NCBI GenBank assembly: GCA_011391225.1
Contig: JAABQY010000005.1
Location: 1 to 38,773 of the forward strand
Source of the DNA: Desulfobulbaceae bacterium
Lineage (GTDB): Bacteria; Desulfobacterota; Desulfobulbia; Desulfobulbales; Desulfocapsaceae
Length of the DNA stretch: 38,773 nt
Direction: 5' to 3'
This document shows, one piece after another, positions 28,319 through 37,588 of the stretch (positions are counted from its first letter, which is position 1; the number at the start of each line of letters is the position of its first letter). The translations under genes were made by a program, and so were the position numbers. The notes beneath the pieces are model-generated. The model was not told the DNA's origin. It worked only from the letters and a program-made list of their open reading frames with translations, and made no database searches.

Positions 28319-29248
28319 TCATAAGGCTGCGACTTTTGCTTTCTTTTTCTTCTTCTCCAGAACGGGTGGACCAAGGAGACTTTTGAGTCGCTGTATGTCT
28401 TCAATAGCGATGGTGCTGTTGGTGGCAATCCCCAAGGTTTGCTCATCTATGCCGAGACAGAGTCCGAGAAGTTGTGGGAAGAGGAGTACCGGAAGAAGCT
28501 TTTCTCCCGAGGCCACGGCGAGGATGTTTTTCTGCGTGGTATCGAATTGGAGATGGCAATAGGAACAAATTGGGGTGATATAATCAGCCCCTGAAGCCTG
28601 AGCTCCTGTAATTTTTTCTTTCAGCAACTTGTGGGAAAGATCATTGTTGATTCCCTCTAGTGCCGCCCCGCAGCACTCAAGCTTACCTCGCCAATCAAGA
28701 CTTTTTACTCCGGTAGCCTGGAGCAGTTCCTCGGTTATTCGTGGCACGAACGAATCGTCAAAGCGGGTGATTTCCCTCGGTCGGAGGATATGGCACCCTT
28801 GGATCACTGCGATATTGAGATCGGTAAAGGCATTGACCCGCTGAGCCTTGATTTTTTCCAGTCCTACCTCTTCGTAGAGTACGGTAAGATAGTGTTTGAC
28901 AGCGGCGGCACCAGAGTAGTGAAGACCCTCTTTGGCAAGGATGGCATTCATTTCTGCCATGAGTTGCGGGTTTTTGCCCATAACGTTTTTGGCTTTCTGG
29001 AGGCTGGCAAAACAGCAATTACAGATAACCAGGATATCCATGCCTCTTTTTTCGGCAATGGCCAGGTTTCTGACTGAAGGGAGGATGTAGGCCTTTTCGT
29101 CGACGTTGCGAACGGGATAGCCACAGCAGTTGAATTCCGGAATGACCTCGAGCTCAATGCCAAATTTTGCGAAGACCGCCGTCGTTGACGTTGCATATTG
29201 TTGAATGCGGATAGGGATATTGCAACCCTGAAAAAATGCGTATTTCAT
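28319..29248 (-). CDS. HdrB-like protein (two CCG domains)
   Basis: C...FNCCGYPV...CNCC and C...ECCGAAL...CSYC: two CX(n)CCG...CXXC cysteine motifs as in heterodisulfide reductase subunit B. Confidence 0.9.
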   Translation of the reverse strand: MKYAFFQGCNIPIRIQQYATSTTAVFAKFGIELEVIPEFNCCGYPVRNVDEKAYILPSVRNLAIAEKRGMDILVICNCCFASLQKAKNVMGKNPQLMAEMNAILAKEGLHYSGAAAVKHYLTVLYEEVGLEKIKAQRVNAFTDLNIAVIQGCHILRPREITRFDDSFVPRITEELLQATGVKSLDWRGKLECCGAALEGINNDLSHKLLKEKITGAQASGADYITPICSYCHLQFDTTQKNILAVASGEKLLPVLLFPQLLGLCLGIDEQTLGIATNSTIAIEDIQRLKSLLGPPVLEKKKKKAKVAAL

Positions 29249-30972
29249 GAGTTCGCTCCTGCTTCAATTTTATTGAGGGCACCGTTCTTCAAGGTGTAGA
29301 AGATATCACAGAGTTCGACCTGATTCGGACAGTGCTCTTGGCAAAGATAGCAGGTGGAGCAACTCCAAATCATCTGCGCTCCCATGGCCAGTTCAGTGTT
29401 ACCGATTCCGAGACTGAACATGATTTGATGTGGCAACATTCCCAGAGCTTCTGCAGGATTGTCGTAACTGCGCACCACCGGGCAGATGTTAGTGCAGCGC
29501 TGACATGAAAAACATCCGCGAAAGGTGGTGTTGCCAATATCCTTGGATTTACAAAGGGTCATCGGCAGGGCCATATCGGCAAGATGCTGAAAACTCTTTT
29601 TGAAGATGTCGGTCACTTTTTTGAGCGCCTGCAAATGGTCGTCGACGAAGTTCTGTGCCAAGGCTAAAGGAAATGAGAAGTGGCTGAGCATTGCCGTTTC
29701 CGGCATGCCTTGTCCGAGCAAGGCATAGCGTGCGCTGACGAACAACTCCTTTAAGTTTATTCCCGATGGACAGACTGTAGTGCAGCGATCACAACTGGTA
29801 CAGACATACAGGCCCTGCTGCATTCGCTTCAGGATCACCGGGTCATTTTCTTTGCCGGCGGCAATTTTTTTGAGGTACTGAACCTTTTCGGAGGGAAGGA
29901 TGAAATCGTTTTTAAAGGATTCAAAAAACATGTTGGAGGAACACTCAAGACTGCATGTTCCGCAATGGGTGCAAGCGGAAAGGCCAATCATCTGGTGGGT
30001 GAGAATATTTGACGGCTCTCGCACTTGATCGCCGGTGACACTTTTTACGATCAAACTTACGGGTGCGGCAAGAATGTGAAACATCTTGCTGAAAGGGAGC
30101 CACGCTAAAAAGGCCAGGCAGGAGATAATGTGCAGATACCAGAAAAGCGTTACTGTCGCAGAATCACCTAAAATGGAGAAGAACAAGGGGGTGATCTTTG
30201 CCATGGTAAAGCTGGCGAAAGCATTTCTGTAGGAAACGTGACATTCAATACAGCTGTCACCATTAATTTCCCGACCTTTGGCAACAAGTTCCGGTGCTGG
30301 AGGCAGTTTAACATTGGGAGAGACGAGCCCGTTTTCCTGAACCCAAAAGGCCTCAAGGGCCTTTGCGTCTTCCTCGCTGGAGAATGAGGCATATTCATCC
30401 ACCATGTTCTGGTACTTCGAGGGGGAGGCGATCTTGGCGCCCTCAAGGAGCATCCCGGAAAGGATAATGACACCCAAAAACACGAGAGCCGCCCAGTCGC
30501 TGGCATAGGTTTTCAGTCGCTGGGGTTTGAGGGTTATACGGCGAAAGGCGGCTATCGCCACACCGGCAAGAACCATTACCCCGAAAAGATCGCGTAGAAA
30601 TAGATAGGGGTTAAGGGTTGACTGATACCCTTTGAAAAGAGTTTCAGTTACCACTGAATCCATGGCATGCATGAGAAGCAACAGCATGAAGCCGGTAAAA
30701 ATAAAGGTGTGCGCTACCCAGCGCAGGGAATTTTTATCAAAGATGCGCTTCTGAAAGAGGAGATCAACAAATACAGATTTTATAATAAGAAAAATCTTGG
30801 CACTGAAAAGCGCTCCAAACACTCCCTTCAGTGCCTCAGCAAGTCGTGCACCTACAGGCGTGGTGGGAACAGTAGAGGGGCGTATCTCCTGAGAAAACCA
30901 TATTGACAACCTGATGATGAGCCCAACCAGACAGACAACCGCCGATAAACCTAACAGTATATTAAAATTCAT
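29245..30972 (-). CDS. HdrE-type membrane subunit with c-type heme motif, fused to two HdrC-like 2[4Fe-4S] modules
   Basis: N-terminal multi-TM region, CIECH (CxxCH) in the inter-TM loop, then CTHCGTCSLEC/CTSCDRCTTVCP and CFSCQRCTNICP/CSTCYLCQEHCP. 4-bp overlap with the HdrB-like gene. Confidence 0.9.
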   Translation of the reverse strand: MNFNILLGLSAVVCLVGLIIRLSIWFSQEIRPSTVPTTPVGARLAEALKGVFGALFSAKIFLIIKSVFVDLLFQKRIFDKNSLRWVAHTFIFTGFMLLLLMHAMDSVVTETLFKGYQSTLNPYLFLRDLFGVMVLAGVAIAAFRRITLKPQRLKTYASDWAALVFLGVIILSGMLLEGAKIASPSKYQNMVDEYASFSSEEDAKALEAFWVQENGLVSPNVKLPPAPELVAKGREINGDSCIECHVSYRNAFASFTMAKITPLFFSILGDSATVTLFWYLHIISCLAFLAWLPFSKMFHILAAPVSLIVKSVTGDQVREPSNILTHQMIGLSACTHCGTCSLECSSNMFFESFKNDFILPSEKVQYLKKIAAGKENDPVILKRMQQGLYVCTSCDRCTTVCPSGINLKELFVSARYALLGQGMPETAMLSHFSFPLALAQNFVDDHLQALKKVTDIFKKSFQHLADMALPMTLCKSKDIGNTTFRGCFSCQRCTNICPVVRSYDNPAEALGMLPHQIMFSLGIGNTELAMGAQMIWSCSTCYLCQEHCPNQVELCDIFYTLKNGALNKIEAGANS

Positions 30973-31078
30973 AACTAATTCTCTATACCCTCAGTCTTTG
31001 TTCCCATTAAATGGAATGATTATTGATTTACCAATTCATGATTACCTGACCCAAATAAACCGGACAAGTACCTTTACG

Positions 31079-31109
31079 AAATTCGTTTTAAAAAACAAGA
31101 AACGAATTT
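31079..31109. repeat. 10-bp perfect inverted repeat, intergenic
   Basis: AAATTCGTTT-N11-AAACGAATTT between divergent genes at 30972 and 31611. Confidence 0.7.
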
Positions 31110-31610
31110 TTAAGGCACTCAATAACCTGCTGAATGTCAGGTGATAATCATAAATGATGCCCGTCGCCTCTCCCCTTCCAAGTCTGTTTTGTTGCTTATG
31201 TAGGACTGTCGTGTGTAACACCCTTGGCTCTGGTTGCGTTGTATCGCTTCCTGCGTAAAATCTGTGAAGCAGGTTTGTTGAATTTCTGGGGAGTATTTCT
31301 ATTAGCAACCTGTACCGTAGTATGTATCCAGCGATAACTGCCCTAATAGCAACGAAAAACCATTGGGAATATACCGTCTTTTATTGTCTCCGTCGAGCAG
31401 TCATTTGCACGATCATTAAAAAAGAAGCCTTGGTTTTTGTGCTTTCCGGTTTTCAAGAGCATCGTATTTTTAATGAAAATATTGTACCGTTTTTCAGTAA
31501 TCTAATTCGTCAAACCGTTGTCAAAACTCACATGGACTGAAAAAGCCCAAAACGGGAATCCTTTTTGGATAAATACTTCCGCAATCGTAATAAAAATAAT
31601 GAGGTAATTA

Positions 31611-32453
31611 ATGGAGTTAACTCCTTTCATCGGCGCAGCCAAGTACGTTCTTGATCCTGAATTGGCAAAAATTGTCAATATTTCCAAGGTACTGGAAATG
31701 CCTTTGTTGCTAAAAGGTGAGCCGGGTACGGGGAAAACCATGCTCGCCCATGCCGTGGCCGAGAGCTTGCGCATGCCGCTCATCATTTTAAATGTCAAGT
31801 CGAATATGAAGCTTGTTGAAGCGTTGTATCAATACGATACCCTGACGCGGTTAAATGACAGCAGGTTTGGCGATTCCCGGCGCAATGTCAGTAACATTTC
31901 CGAATATATCAAGATGGGCAAGATCGGCCAGGCCTTTACCGCCGATGTAAGGTGCGTCTTGCTGATCGATGAGATCGACAAGGCCGAAACAGAGTTTCAG
32001 GATGATATGCTCGATGTGCTTGATCAGATGCAATTTGATATCATGGAAACGGATGTAACTGTGCGGGCAATACACCGTCCGGTGATAATCATCACTTCCA
32101 ACGCCAAAAAGGACCTGTCCGATCCCTTTCTCGGGCGGTGCAACTTTCATCATATTGCCTTTCCTGATCCGAAGATGATGCGCAATATTATTGCTGTGCA
32201 CTTTCCAAAGATCGACAGCAAACTCACGGATAATGCCATCGGAACCTTCTATGAGCTGAGAAGCCTTGAAGGTCTGGAGAAAAAACCGGCTACCCGTGAG
32301 TTGATCAACTGGATACGTGCCCTGGCCAGCGATGTTGATTTTAAGGACGGTGAACGGTTAAAAAAGGAGATCCCCTATCTTGGGGTTTTGTTCAAAAAAA
32401 GTGCCGATTACCAGAGGTCGGCAAACAGTGTGGTAAAAAAAAGATTTTTTTAA
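31611..32453 (+). CDS. MoxR-family AAA+ ATPase
   Basis: LLLKGEPGTGKTMLAHAVAESL Walker A, CVLLIDEIDKAETEFQDDMLDVLDQMQFDIMET Walker B, VIIITSNAKKDLSDPFLGRCNFHHIAFP. Confidence 0.93.
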   Translation: MELTPFIGAAKYVLDPELAKIVNISKVLEMPLLLKGEPGTGKTMLAHAVAESLRMPLIILNVKSNMKLVEALYQYDTLTRLNDSRFGDSRRNVSNISEYIKMGKIGQAFTADVRCVLLIDEIDKAETEFQDDMLDVLDQMQFDIMETDVTVRAIHRPVIIITSNAKKDLSDPFLGRCNFHHIAFPDPKMMRNIIAVHFPKIDSKLTDNAIGTFYELRSLEGLEKKPATRELINWIRALASDVDFKDGERLKKEIPYLGVLFKKSADYQRSANSVVKKRFF

Positions 32454-32465
32454 CCTGGAAACATA

Positions 32466-33659
32466 ATGTTTATAACCTTTTTTTATCATCTGAAAGATGT
32501 GGGAATACCCGTCAGTCCAACCTCCTTTCTCACCCTGCACAGGGCGATACACTGCGGTTTGGTGAATTCTCTCGACGACTTATATACTGCGGCAAGAACG
32601 GTACTGGTAAAGAACGAAAAATATTTTGATCTGTATGATCAAGTCTTTGCCCATATTTTTGCGGGGGTAGAATTGCCCGCCGCCGAGGATGAGGTAACCT
32701 TTGACCTTTTCGCCAGCGGAATGCTGCAGGAATGGCTTCTCAATCCCAAAAAACTGGCCGACGCACTCGGCCTCGATGAGAAAAAGCTGGCAGACATGTC
32801 TCCCACTGAACTGTTGGAGTATTTCAAGGCGCGGCTCAAAGATCAACAGGGGCGGCATGATGGTGGGTCTAAATGGATTGGTACCGGTGGCACATCTCCG
32901 GTTGGTCATGGGGGCTTTCATCCAGGCGGGTTGCGGGTAGGCGGGGTGTCGGGAAGCCGCTCCGCCATCAAGGTGGCGGGAGAGAGGAGGTACAGGGAGT
33001 ATTCGGCGAGGGGGGTATTGACTCGAAGTTCCGTTGGTGAGGCCTTGAAACGGCTACGCAATCTGGTGCCCCTGGGAATAAAGGACCGACTGAACATCGA
33101 ATCCACCATTTATCGAACGATGAAAAACGCCGGCGAAATTGAGTTGGTTTTCGATCGAGGGATTGTTGATCGACTAAAAGTTGTTCTGGCCATTGACAAT
33201 GGTGGGTGGTCCATGGAACCCCATGTGGACCTGGTGCAAACCCTGTTCAGTTATGCAAAATCGCAGTTTAAGGATCTGAAAACCTATTTTTTCCATAATA
33301 CCATCTATGATTTGCTGTGGGAGGATGCGGCGCGCTATAAACGGCCAATTGCCATTGCCGATTTTGTTCGACTCGACCCCGATACCAGGCTGATCATCGT
33401 CGGCGACGCCAGCATGGCACCGTATGAATTGATGTCTAGCGATGGTTCAATCTATGCGTTTGAGCGCAGCGGCAAACCTTCAATTGAACAACTCAGGTTT
33501 TTGGCTGGAACTTTTTCTCGAGCCATCTGGCTGAATCCCATTGCCGAGAACCACTGGCCCTACACCCAGTCTCTCAATGTCATCCGCTCTGTTTTTCCGA
33601 TGTATGAATTATCTCTAGATGGTTTGGAGCAGGGAGTTCGTTATCTGATGGGCAGATAA
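32466..33659 (+). CDS. VWA-domain protein, CoxE-like, partner of MoxR ATPase
   Basis: VVLAIDNGGWSMEPHVDLVQTLFSYAKSQFKDLKTYFFHNTIYDLLW...RLIIVGDASMAPYEL. VWA fold pattern, directly downstream of the MoxR gene. Confidence 0.85.
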   Translation: MFITFFYHLKDVGIPVSPTSFLTLHRAIHCGLVNSLDDLYTAARTVLVKNEKYFDLYDQVFAHIFAGVELPAAEDEVTFDLFASGMLQEWLLNPKKLADALGLDEKKLADMSPTELLEYFKARLKDQQGRHDGGSKWIGTGGTSPVGHGGFHPGGLRVGGVSGSRSAIKVAGERRYREYSARGVLTRSSVGEALKRLRNLVPLGIKDRLNIESTIYRTMKNAGEIELVFDRGIVDRLKVVLAIDNGGWSMEPHVDLVQTLFSYAKSQFKDLKTYFFHNTIYDLLWEDAARYKRPIAIADFVRLDPDTRLIIVGDASMAPYELMSSDGSIYAFERSGKPSIEQLRFLAGTFSRAIWLNPIAENHWPYTQSLNVIRSVFPMYELSLDGLEQGVRYLMGR

Positions 33660-33773
33660 ACTGTCTTGTTTTTCAAAGTCCTGGCAAGAGAAGAGTGACA
33701 TTTTTACCATAGGCATTACTGTCTGTTGGCCAAAAACAGCATCAATTATGCCAAAAACACACAGGTATTCAAT

Positions 33774-34841
33774 ATGACACCTTTTAAACCGAATTGTCTG
33801 CCGCTTCTTATTGGCAGTTTGCCCATTGGAAGTCATCAGCAAGCAACCGATTTGATTTTTCAGTATACGCCCGATATCCCACTCTGGCCGCAGCTGCCGA
33901 TATATAAAACAGAAGGCATGATGCGGCAGTTTCTTCCTGGATTGCCGTGCGTCAGAGAGGTTGATGGAAAAACTTTTATCGACACGGAAAGCGCCACCTG
34001 TGAAGGGGAGATGCTCGTCTTTTATCAGGACTATCTAAGTGTTACCGAAGGTGCTGAACTTCTTCTGGGATCGCGGTTTCAGTTAGCCCGCGAGGCCGCC
34101 CCAGGATTTTATACCTTTTTAGAGAAGGCGAGGGCGACAACCAGGACGCTGGTAGCCCTCAAAGGGCAAACAACCGGACCGATAACCTTCTGCACAGGGC
34201 TCTGTGATCAGTCAGGGCGAGCTATATTTTACAATGACCAACTGCGTGATGCGGCGGTCAAACATCTAGCACTGAAGGCCAGGTGGCAGGTCAAGAAAAT
34301 GGCTGAAATCTGCGGCCGTACCATCATGTTTTTTGATGAACCGGGACTTGCTGGGCTTGGTTCATCGGCCTTTATAACTATTACACGTGAAGATATTGTT
34401 GGCTGCCTATCGGAGGTTTTTAATGCGGTTCGAGCTGAGAATGGCGTGACCGGAGTACATGTCTGCGCCAATACCGAATGGTCGGTGGTGTTTGAATCCG
34501 GTGTGGATATCGTCAGCTACGACGCATATTCCTACTTTGATAAGCTCATTCTCTACCCCGAACACCTGGTGAAGTTCTTTGCAGATGGTGGGATTCTCGC
34601 CAGCGGTATTGTCCCGACGGCTCCGGAGTTTATCGATATCGAGACCGTCGACGCTCTTGTCACAAAATGGTTTAGACAAACCGAGCTGCTGCAGGCGATC
34701 GGCATCGACAGGAAAAAAGTTTTTGCTCAGACACTGATTACGCCCAGCTGTGGCACCGGCGCCGTGTCGAGGGAACATGCCGAAAAGGTCCTTCTTTTTA
34801 CCAGGTCAGTCTCGGAACAGATTCGGGCAAGGTTTTCATGA
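33774..34841 (+). CDS. MetE C-terminal-like / UROD superfamily protein (core-MetE type candidate)
   Basis: ~355 aa; LKGQTTGPITF, FFDEPGL, HVCANTEW (HxC) and TPSCGTG (C) consistent with a MetE-type Zn site; no MetE N-terminal domain. Confidence 0.75.
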   Translation: MTPFKPNCLPLLIGSLPIGSHQQATDLIFQYTPDIPLWPQLPIYKTEGMMRQFLPGLPCVREVDGKTFIDTESATCEGEMLVFYQDYLSVTEGAELLLGSRFQLAREAAPGFYTFLEKARATTRTLVALKGQTTGPITFCTGLCDQSGRAIFYNDQLRDAAVKHLALKARWQVKKMAEICGRTIMFFDEPGLAGLGSSAFITITREDIVGCLSEVFNAVRAENGVTGVHVCANTEWSVVFESGVDIVSYDAYSYFDKLILYPEHLVKFFADGGILASGIVPTAPEFIDIETVDALVTKWFRQTELLQAIGIDRKKVFAQTLITPSCGTGAVSREHAEKVLLFTRSVSEQIRARFS

Positions 34842-35189
34842 GCTACCGTCTTCAGGCATTTTCTCCGGGTATTCATGTGACTGAACCTGAGGGTTTTTTG
34901 ATCGAAGATAACCGGCAATGAGCCTGGTTTTTGCGGCAACTCTCAGTTTTTTTATTTGAATTTCCCGATGCGTGGCAGTTGCCCGGGAAGGTGCCGATTC
35001 ACTGTAAACCAGGGTGACCGGTCGCCGGGGCCGGGTATATCTTGCCCCGCCTTCAGGAGAATTATGCTCTGCGATACGTCTTGTCAGGTCGGTGGTTATG
35101 CCGGTATAATATGATTCGTCCCGGCAACGGACAACATAGATGACCCAAGGTGATGTCAGTTGGGAGATATGCTTTTCGTTATCTTCCAT
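34836..35189 (-). CDS. GIY-YIG endonuclease-like protein
   Basis: SPWVIYVVRCRDESYYTGITTDLTRRIAEHN...GARYTRPRRPVTLVYSE, typical of the UPF0213 GIY-YIG family. Start uncertain (ORF extends to 35288). Confidence 0.85.
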   Translation of the reverse strand: MEDNEKHISQLTSPWVIYVVRCRDESYYTGITTDLTRRIAEHNSPEGGARYTRPRRPVTLVYSESAPSRATATHREIQIKKLRVAAKTRLIAGYLRSKNPQVQSHEYPEKMPEDGSS

Positions 35190-35314
35190 AGGGGTGGGCC
35201 GCATGATAATGTTGTCTCTACCGCAGACCAGCTTGGCAAAACTCCTTGCAGATGGTATTGAGGTGAGTTCCGAATGAGAAACGTACAACAGTTAATCTTC
35301 AGTGTATATGCCAT

Positions 35315-36105
35315 ATGAATCCGCAAGAAGGTAGTGGAAAATTAGAGAAACAGGCTCTCACCGAACATTTGCGGGAGCTGCGTTCGTGTCTCATTGTCTC
35401 GTTTGTGGCCGCCTTCATAGGGTTTTGTCTTTCTTATTCGGTCATTCAGCCGATTGGAACCTGGTTTTTCAAACCCCTTGTCGAGGTTCTGCCGCAAGGT
35501 ACTTCCCTTATTTTCACCTCATACCAGGAGGGGTTTTTTTTTATCTAAAGCTTGCCTTGGTTTGTGGAGTACTGTTAGCGTCCCCAGTGATTTTTTCGCA
35601 GATCTGGCGCTTTGTTGCCCCTGGACTCTACGGCCATGAGAAGAAAGTTCTGGTGCCGTTTTCCCTGCTTTCCTCCTGCTGCTTTATCGGTGGGGCGGCA
35701 TTTGGATATTTTGTCGTCTTTCCACCCGCCTTTAAATTTTTGGTCGGTTATAATAACGAATTTCTTACTTCCCTGCCGGCAGTAAGCGAATATTTTGACT
35801 TGGCAACCAGATTGCTTTTGGCCTTCGGGGTGATCTTTGAAATGCCGGTTTTTATGGTCTTTATCGCCAAGGCCGGATTGATTGATGTTGCCTTTCTCAA
35901 TCGTCACAGAAAATATGCCATTCTCGTAAATTTCATTGCTGCTGCTATTCTTACTCCCACCCCGGATGTTGTCAATCAATTGATGATGGCGATACCTCTC
36001 ATTGTGCTTTATGAGATCAGTGTTGTTGCAGTTTGGCTTTTTGCCGGAAAAGGCTTCACTGGTTTCACCAAATCACCGCCTGACAGTGAAAAGATAACGG
36101 AATAA
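35315..36105 (+). pseudogene. tatC: Sec-independent translocase TatC, interrupted by an apparent frameshift at a T9 run; may still be expressed
   Basis: Frame A (35315..35548) encodes LTEHLRELRSCLIVSF...LPQGTSLIFTSYQEGFFF. Frame B, in the 35386..36105 ORF, continues YLKLALVCGVLLASPVIFSQIWRFVAPGLYGHEKKVL...LTPTPDVVNQ. The switch falls at T9 (35534..35542). Confidence 0.9.
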
Positions 36106-36249
36106 AAAAGTTTCCTCCCTGGATTTCTTTTTTTGCATGGTTTATAAAATAGAGAGCATTTCAAAAACTGGTATTCTCTAGGTTTTCTTACTTGGGAACC
36201 TGCTTTCCAAGTTGGAGAAAAACAGAAAATAAACATCAGGAGGTATTGT

Positions 36250-37521
36250 ATGGGAATGAACATAGAATACGAAAAATTGATTCAGATTGGCAGACCCCCA
36301 AATATTACCAAACGTTTTCCCCATTCCAAGGCCCTGATCGTCAGCGGCAAGGTTATCGATCGTGCTCTTTCCGCCAAGGGCAAGGCTATGACTATTGCCG
36401 CAAATGGTCGAAATAGCTTTGTTATTCGTGGAGCCCTTCAGGCCGCGCAGCGCGCCGACGCAGCACTGATTGTCGAGATTGCCCGGTCAGAAGGCAACTA
36501 TTGTCCGGTCAACTCCTATAATATGGCGATGTATGTCGACGCCATTTGCAATGAGCTGGGTATTACCGTGCCGGTGGCAATCCATGCCGACCATTACGGC
36601 ATCAAAAGTGAGGCAGATCTGCTCTTTGCCAAAATGGATATTCCGGCGATGTTCGATGCCGGAATTACCTCTATTGCCGTCGATGCCTCGCATATGCCGG
36701 ACGATTTGAATCTGCTTGCCAACATTGAACTCAGTTCCTTTATTCCCGCATGGGCCGGTCTTGAAACGGAGGTTGGCGAAATTAAAGGTGATCAGGGACT
36801 GTCAACGGTTGCCGACGCCTCGTTTCTTATCAAAGGACTCAATGCCAACGGCATATTTCCTGACTGGATTGCCTTGAACAACGGATCAACCCACGGTCTT
36901 GAGGCAAGCGGCTTGGGTATTCAGGTCGATCTCACCGCCACCATTCACAAGGCTCTTGAGCCCTACAAGGTTTCCGGCGCGCAGCATGGAACCTCCGGCA
37001 ATAGTTCGGACAAGCTCCGAGCTATTGCCAGGCAAACCAATACTACCAAGGCAAATGTCGCCACCGCCCTGCAAATGGTGTCCTGGGGGGTGGAAGTGAA
37101 CGATTACGGTAATGCCACCCTTGACCAAGCCGGCAATTTTATTAAGGTCAAGGGACTGGGGATGAGCGAGGAAATGTGGGAGAAAATGACCGCCCTCGCC
37201 GCAAAAAACGGATGGAAAGGGGGCAATTTCAAGAATCTTAATTTGCCTTTTGAACCTTTGCTGCTATCCCAGACAAAAGAGGTGCGGGAACGCATGAGCA
37301 AAGGAGTCGAGGATTTTGTCTACAAGATTCTCACCCAGGTCTTTCGTGCGGAAGGGACCGCCGGTCTGGCTAAAGAGGCGATTTTGCAGGCCGGTTCCTA
37401 TGACCTGGGCCCCAAGGGGAAGCGTATTGAAGACCCGGCACAATGGACCAGGGAAAAAATCATTGCCAGGGCAAAAACTCTGGACAGCGACAAGGGACCT
37501 GAAGGCGATTTCGATGATTGA
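36250..37521 (+). CDS. Class II fructose-bisphosphate aldolase family protein
   Basis: AIHADHYGIKSEADLL, DASHMPDD, ALNNGSTHGLEA, SGAQHGTSGNSSDKLRAIA; preceded by CAGGAGGT. Confidence 0.8.
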   Translation: MGMNIEYEKLIQIGRPPNITKRFPHSKALIVSGKVIDRALSAKGKAMTIAANGRNSFVIRGALQAAQRADAALIVEIARSEGNYCPVNSYNMAMYVDAICNELGITVPVAIHADHYGIKSEADLLFAKMDIPAMFDAGITSIAVDASHMPDDLNLLANIELSSFIPAWAGLETEVGEIKGDQGLSTVADASFLIKGLNANGIFPDWIALNNGSTHGLEASGLGIQVDLTATIHKALEPYKVSGAQHGTSGNSSDKLRAIARQTNTTKANVATALQMVSWGVEVNDYGNATLDQAGNFIKVKGLGMSEEMWEKMTALAAKNGWKGGNFKNLNLPFEPLLLSQTKEVRERMSKGVEDFVYKILTQVFRAEGTAGLAKEAILQAGSYDLGPKGKRIEDPAQWTREKIIARAKTLDSDKGPEGDFDD

Positions 37522-37588
37522 CCGGGCCGGAGAGAGATATTGCCAAGAGGTGCATCAAAAGAAATTTTAACGAACCACTAAAATAATA

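Noticed and set aside
31322-31540. 72-aa plus ORF upstream of moxR
   Set aside because: No RBS or recognisable domain; composition looks intergenic.
36886-37128. Minus-strand ORFs inside the aldolase gene
   Set aside because: Antisense shadows of a well-supported CDS.
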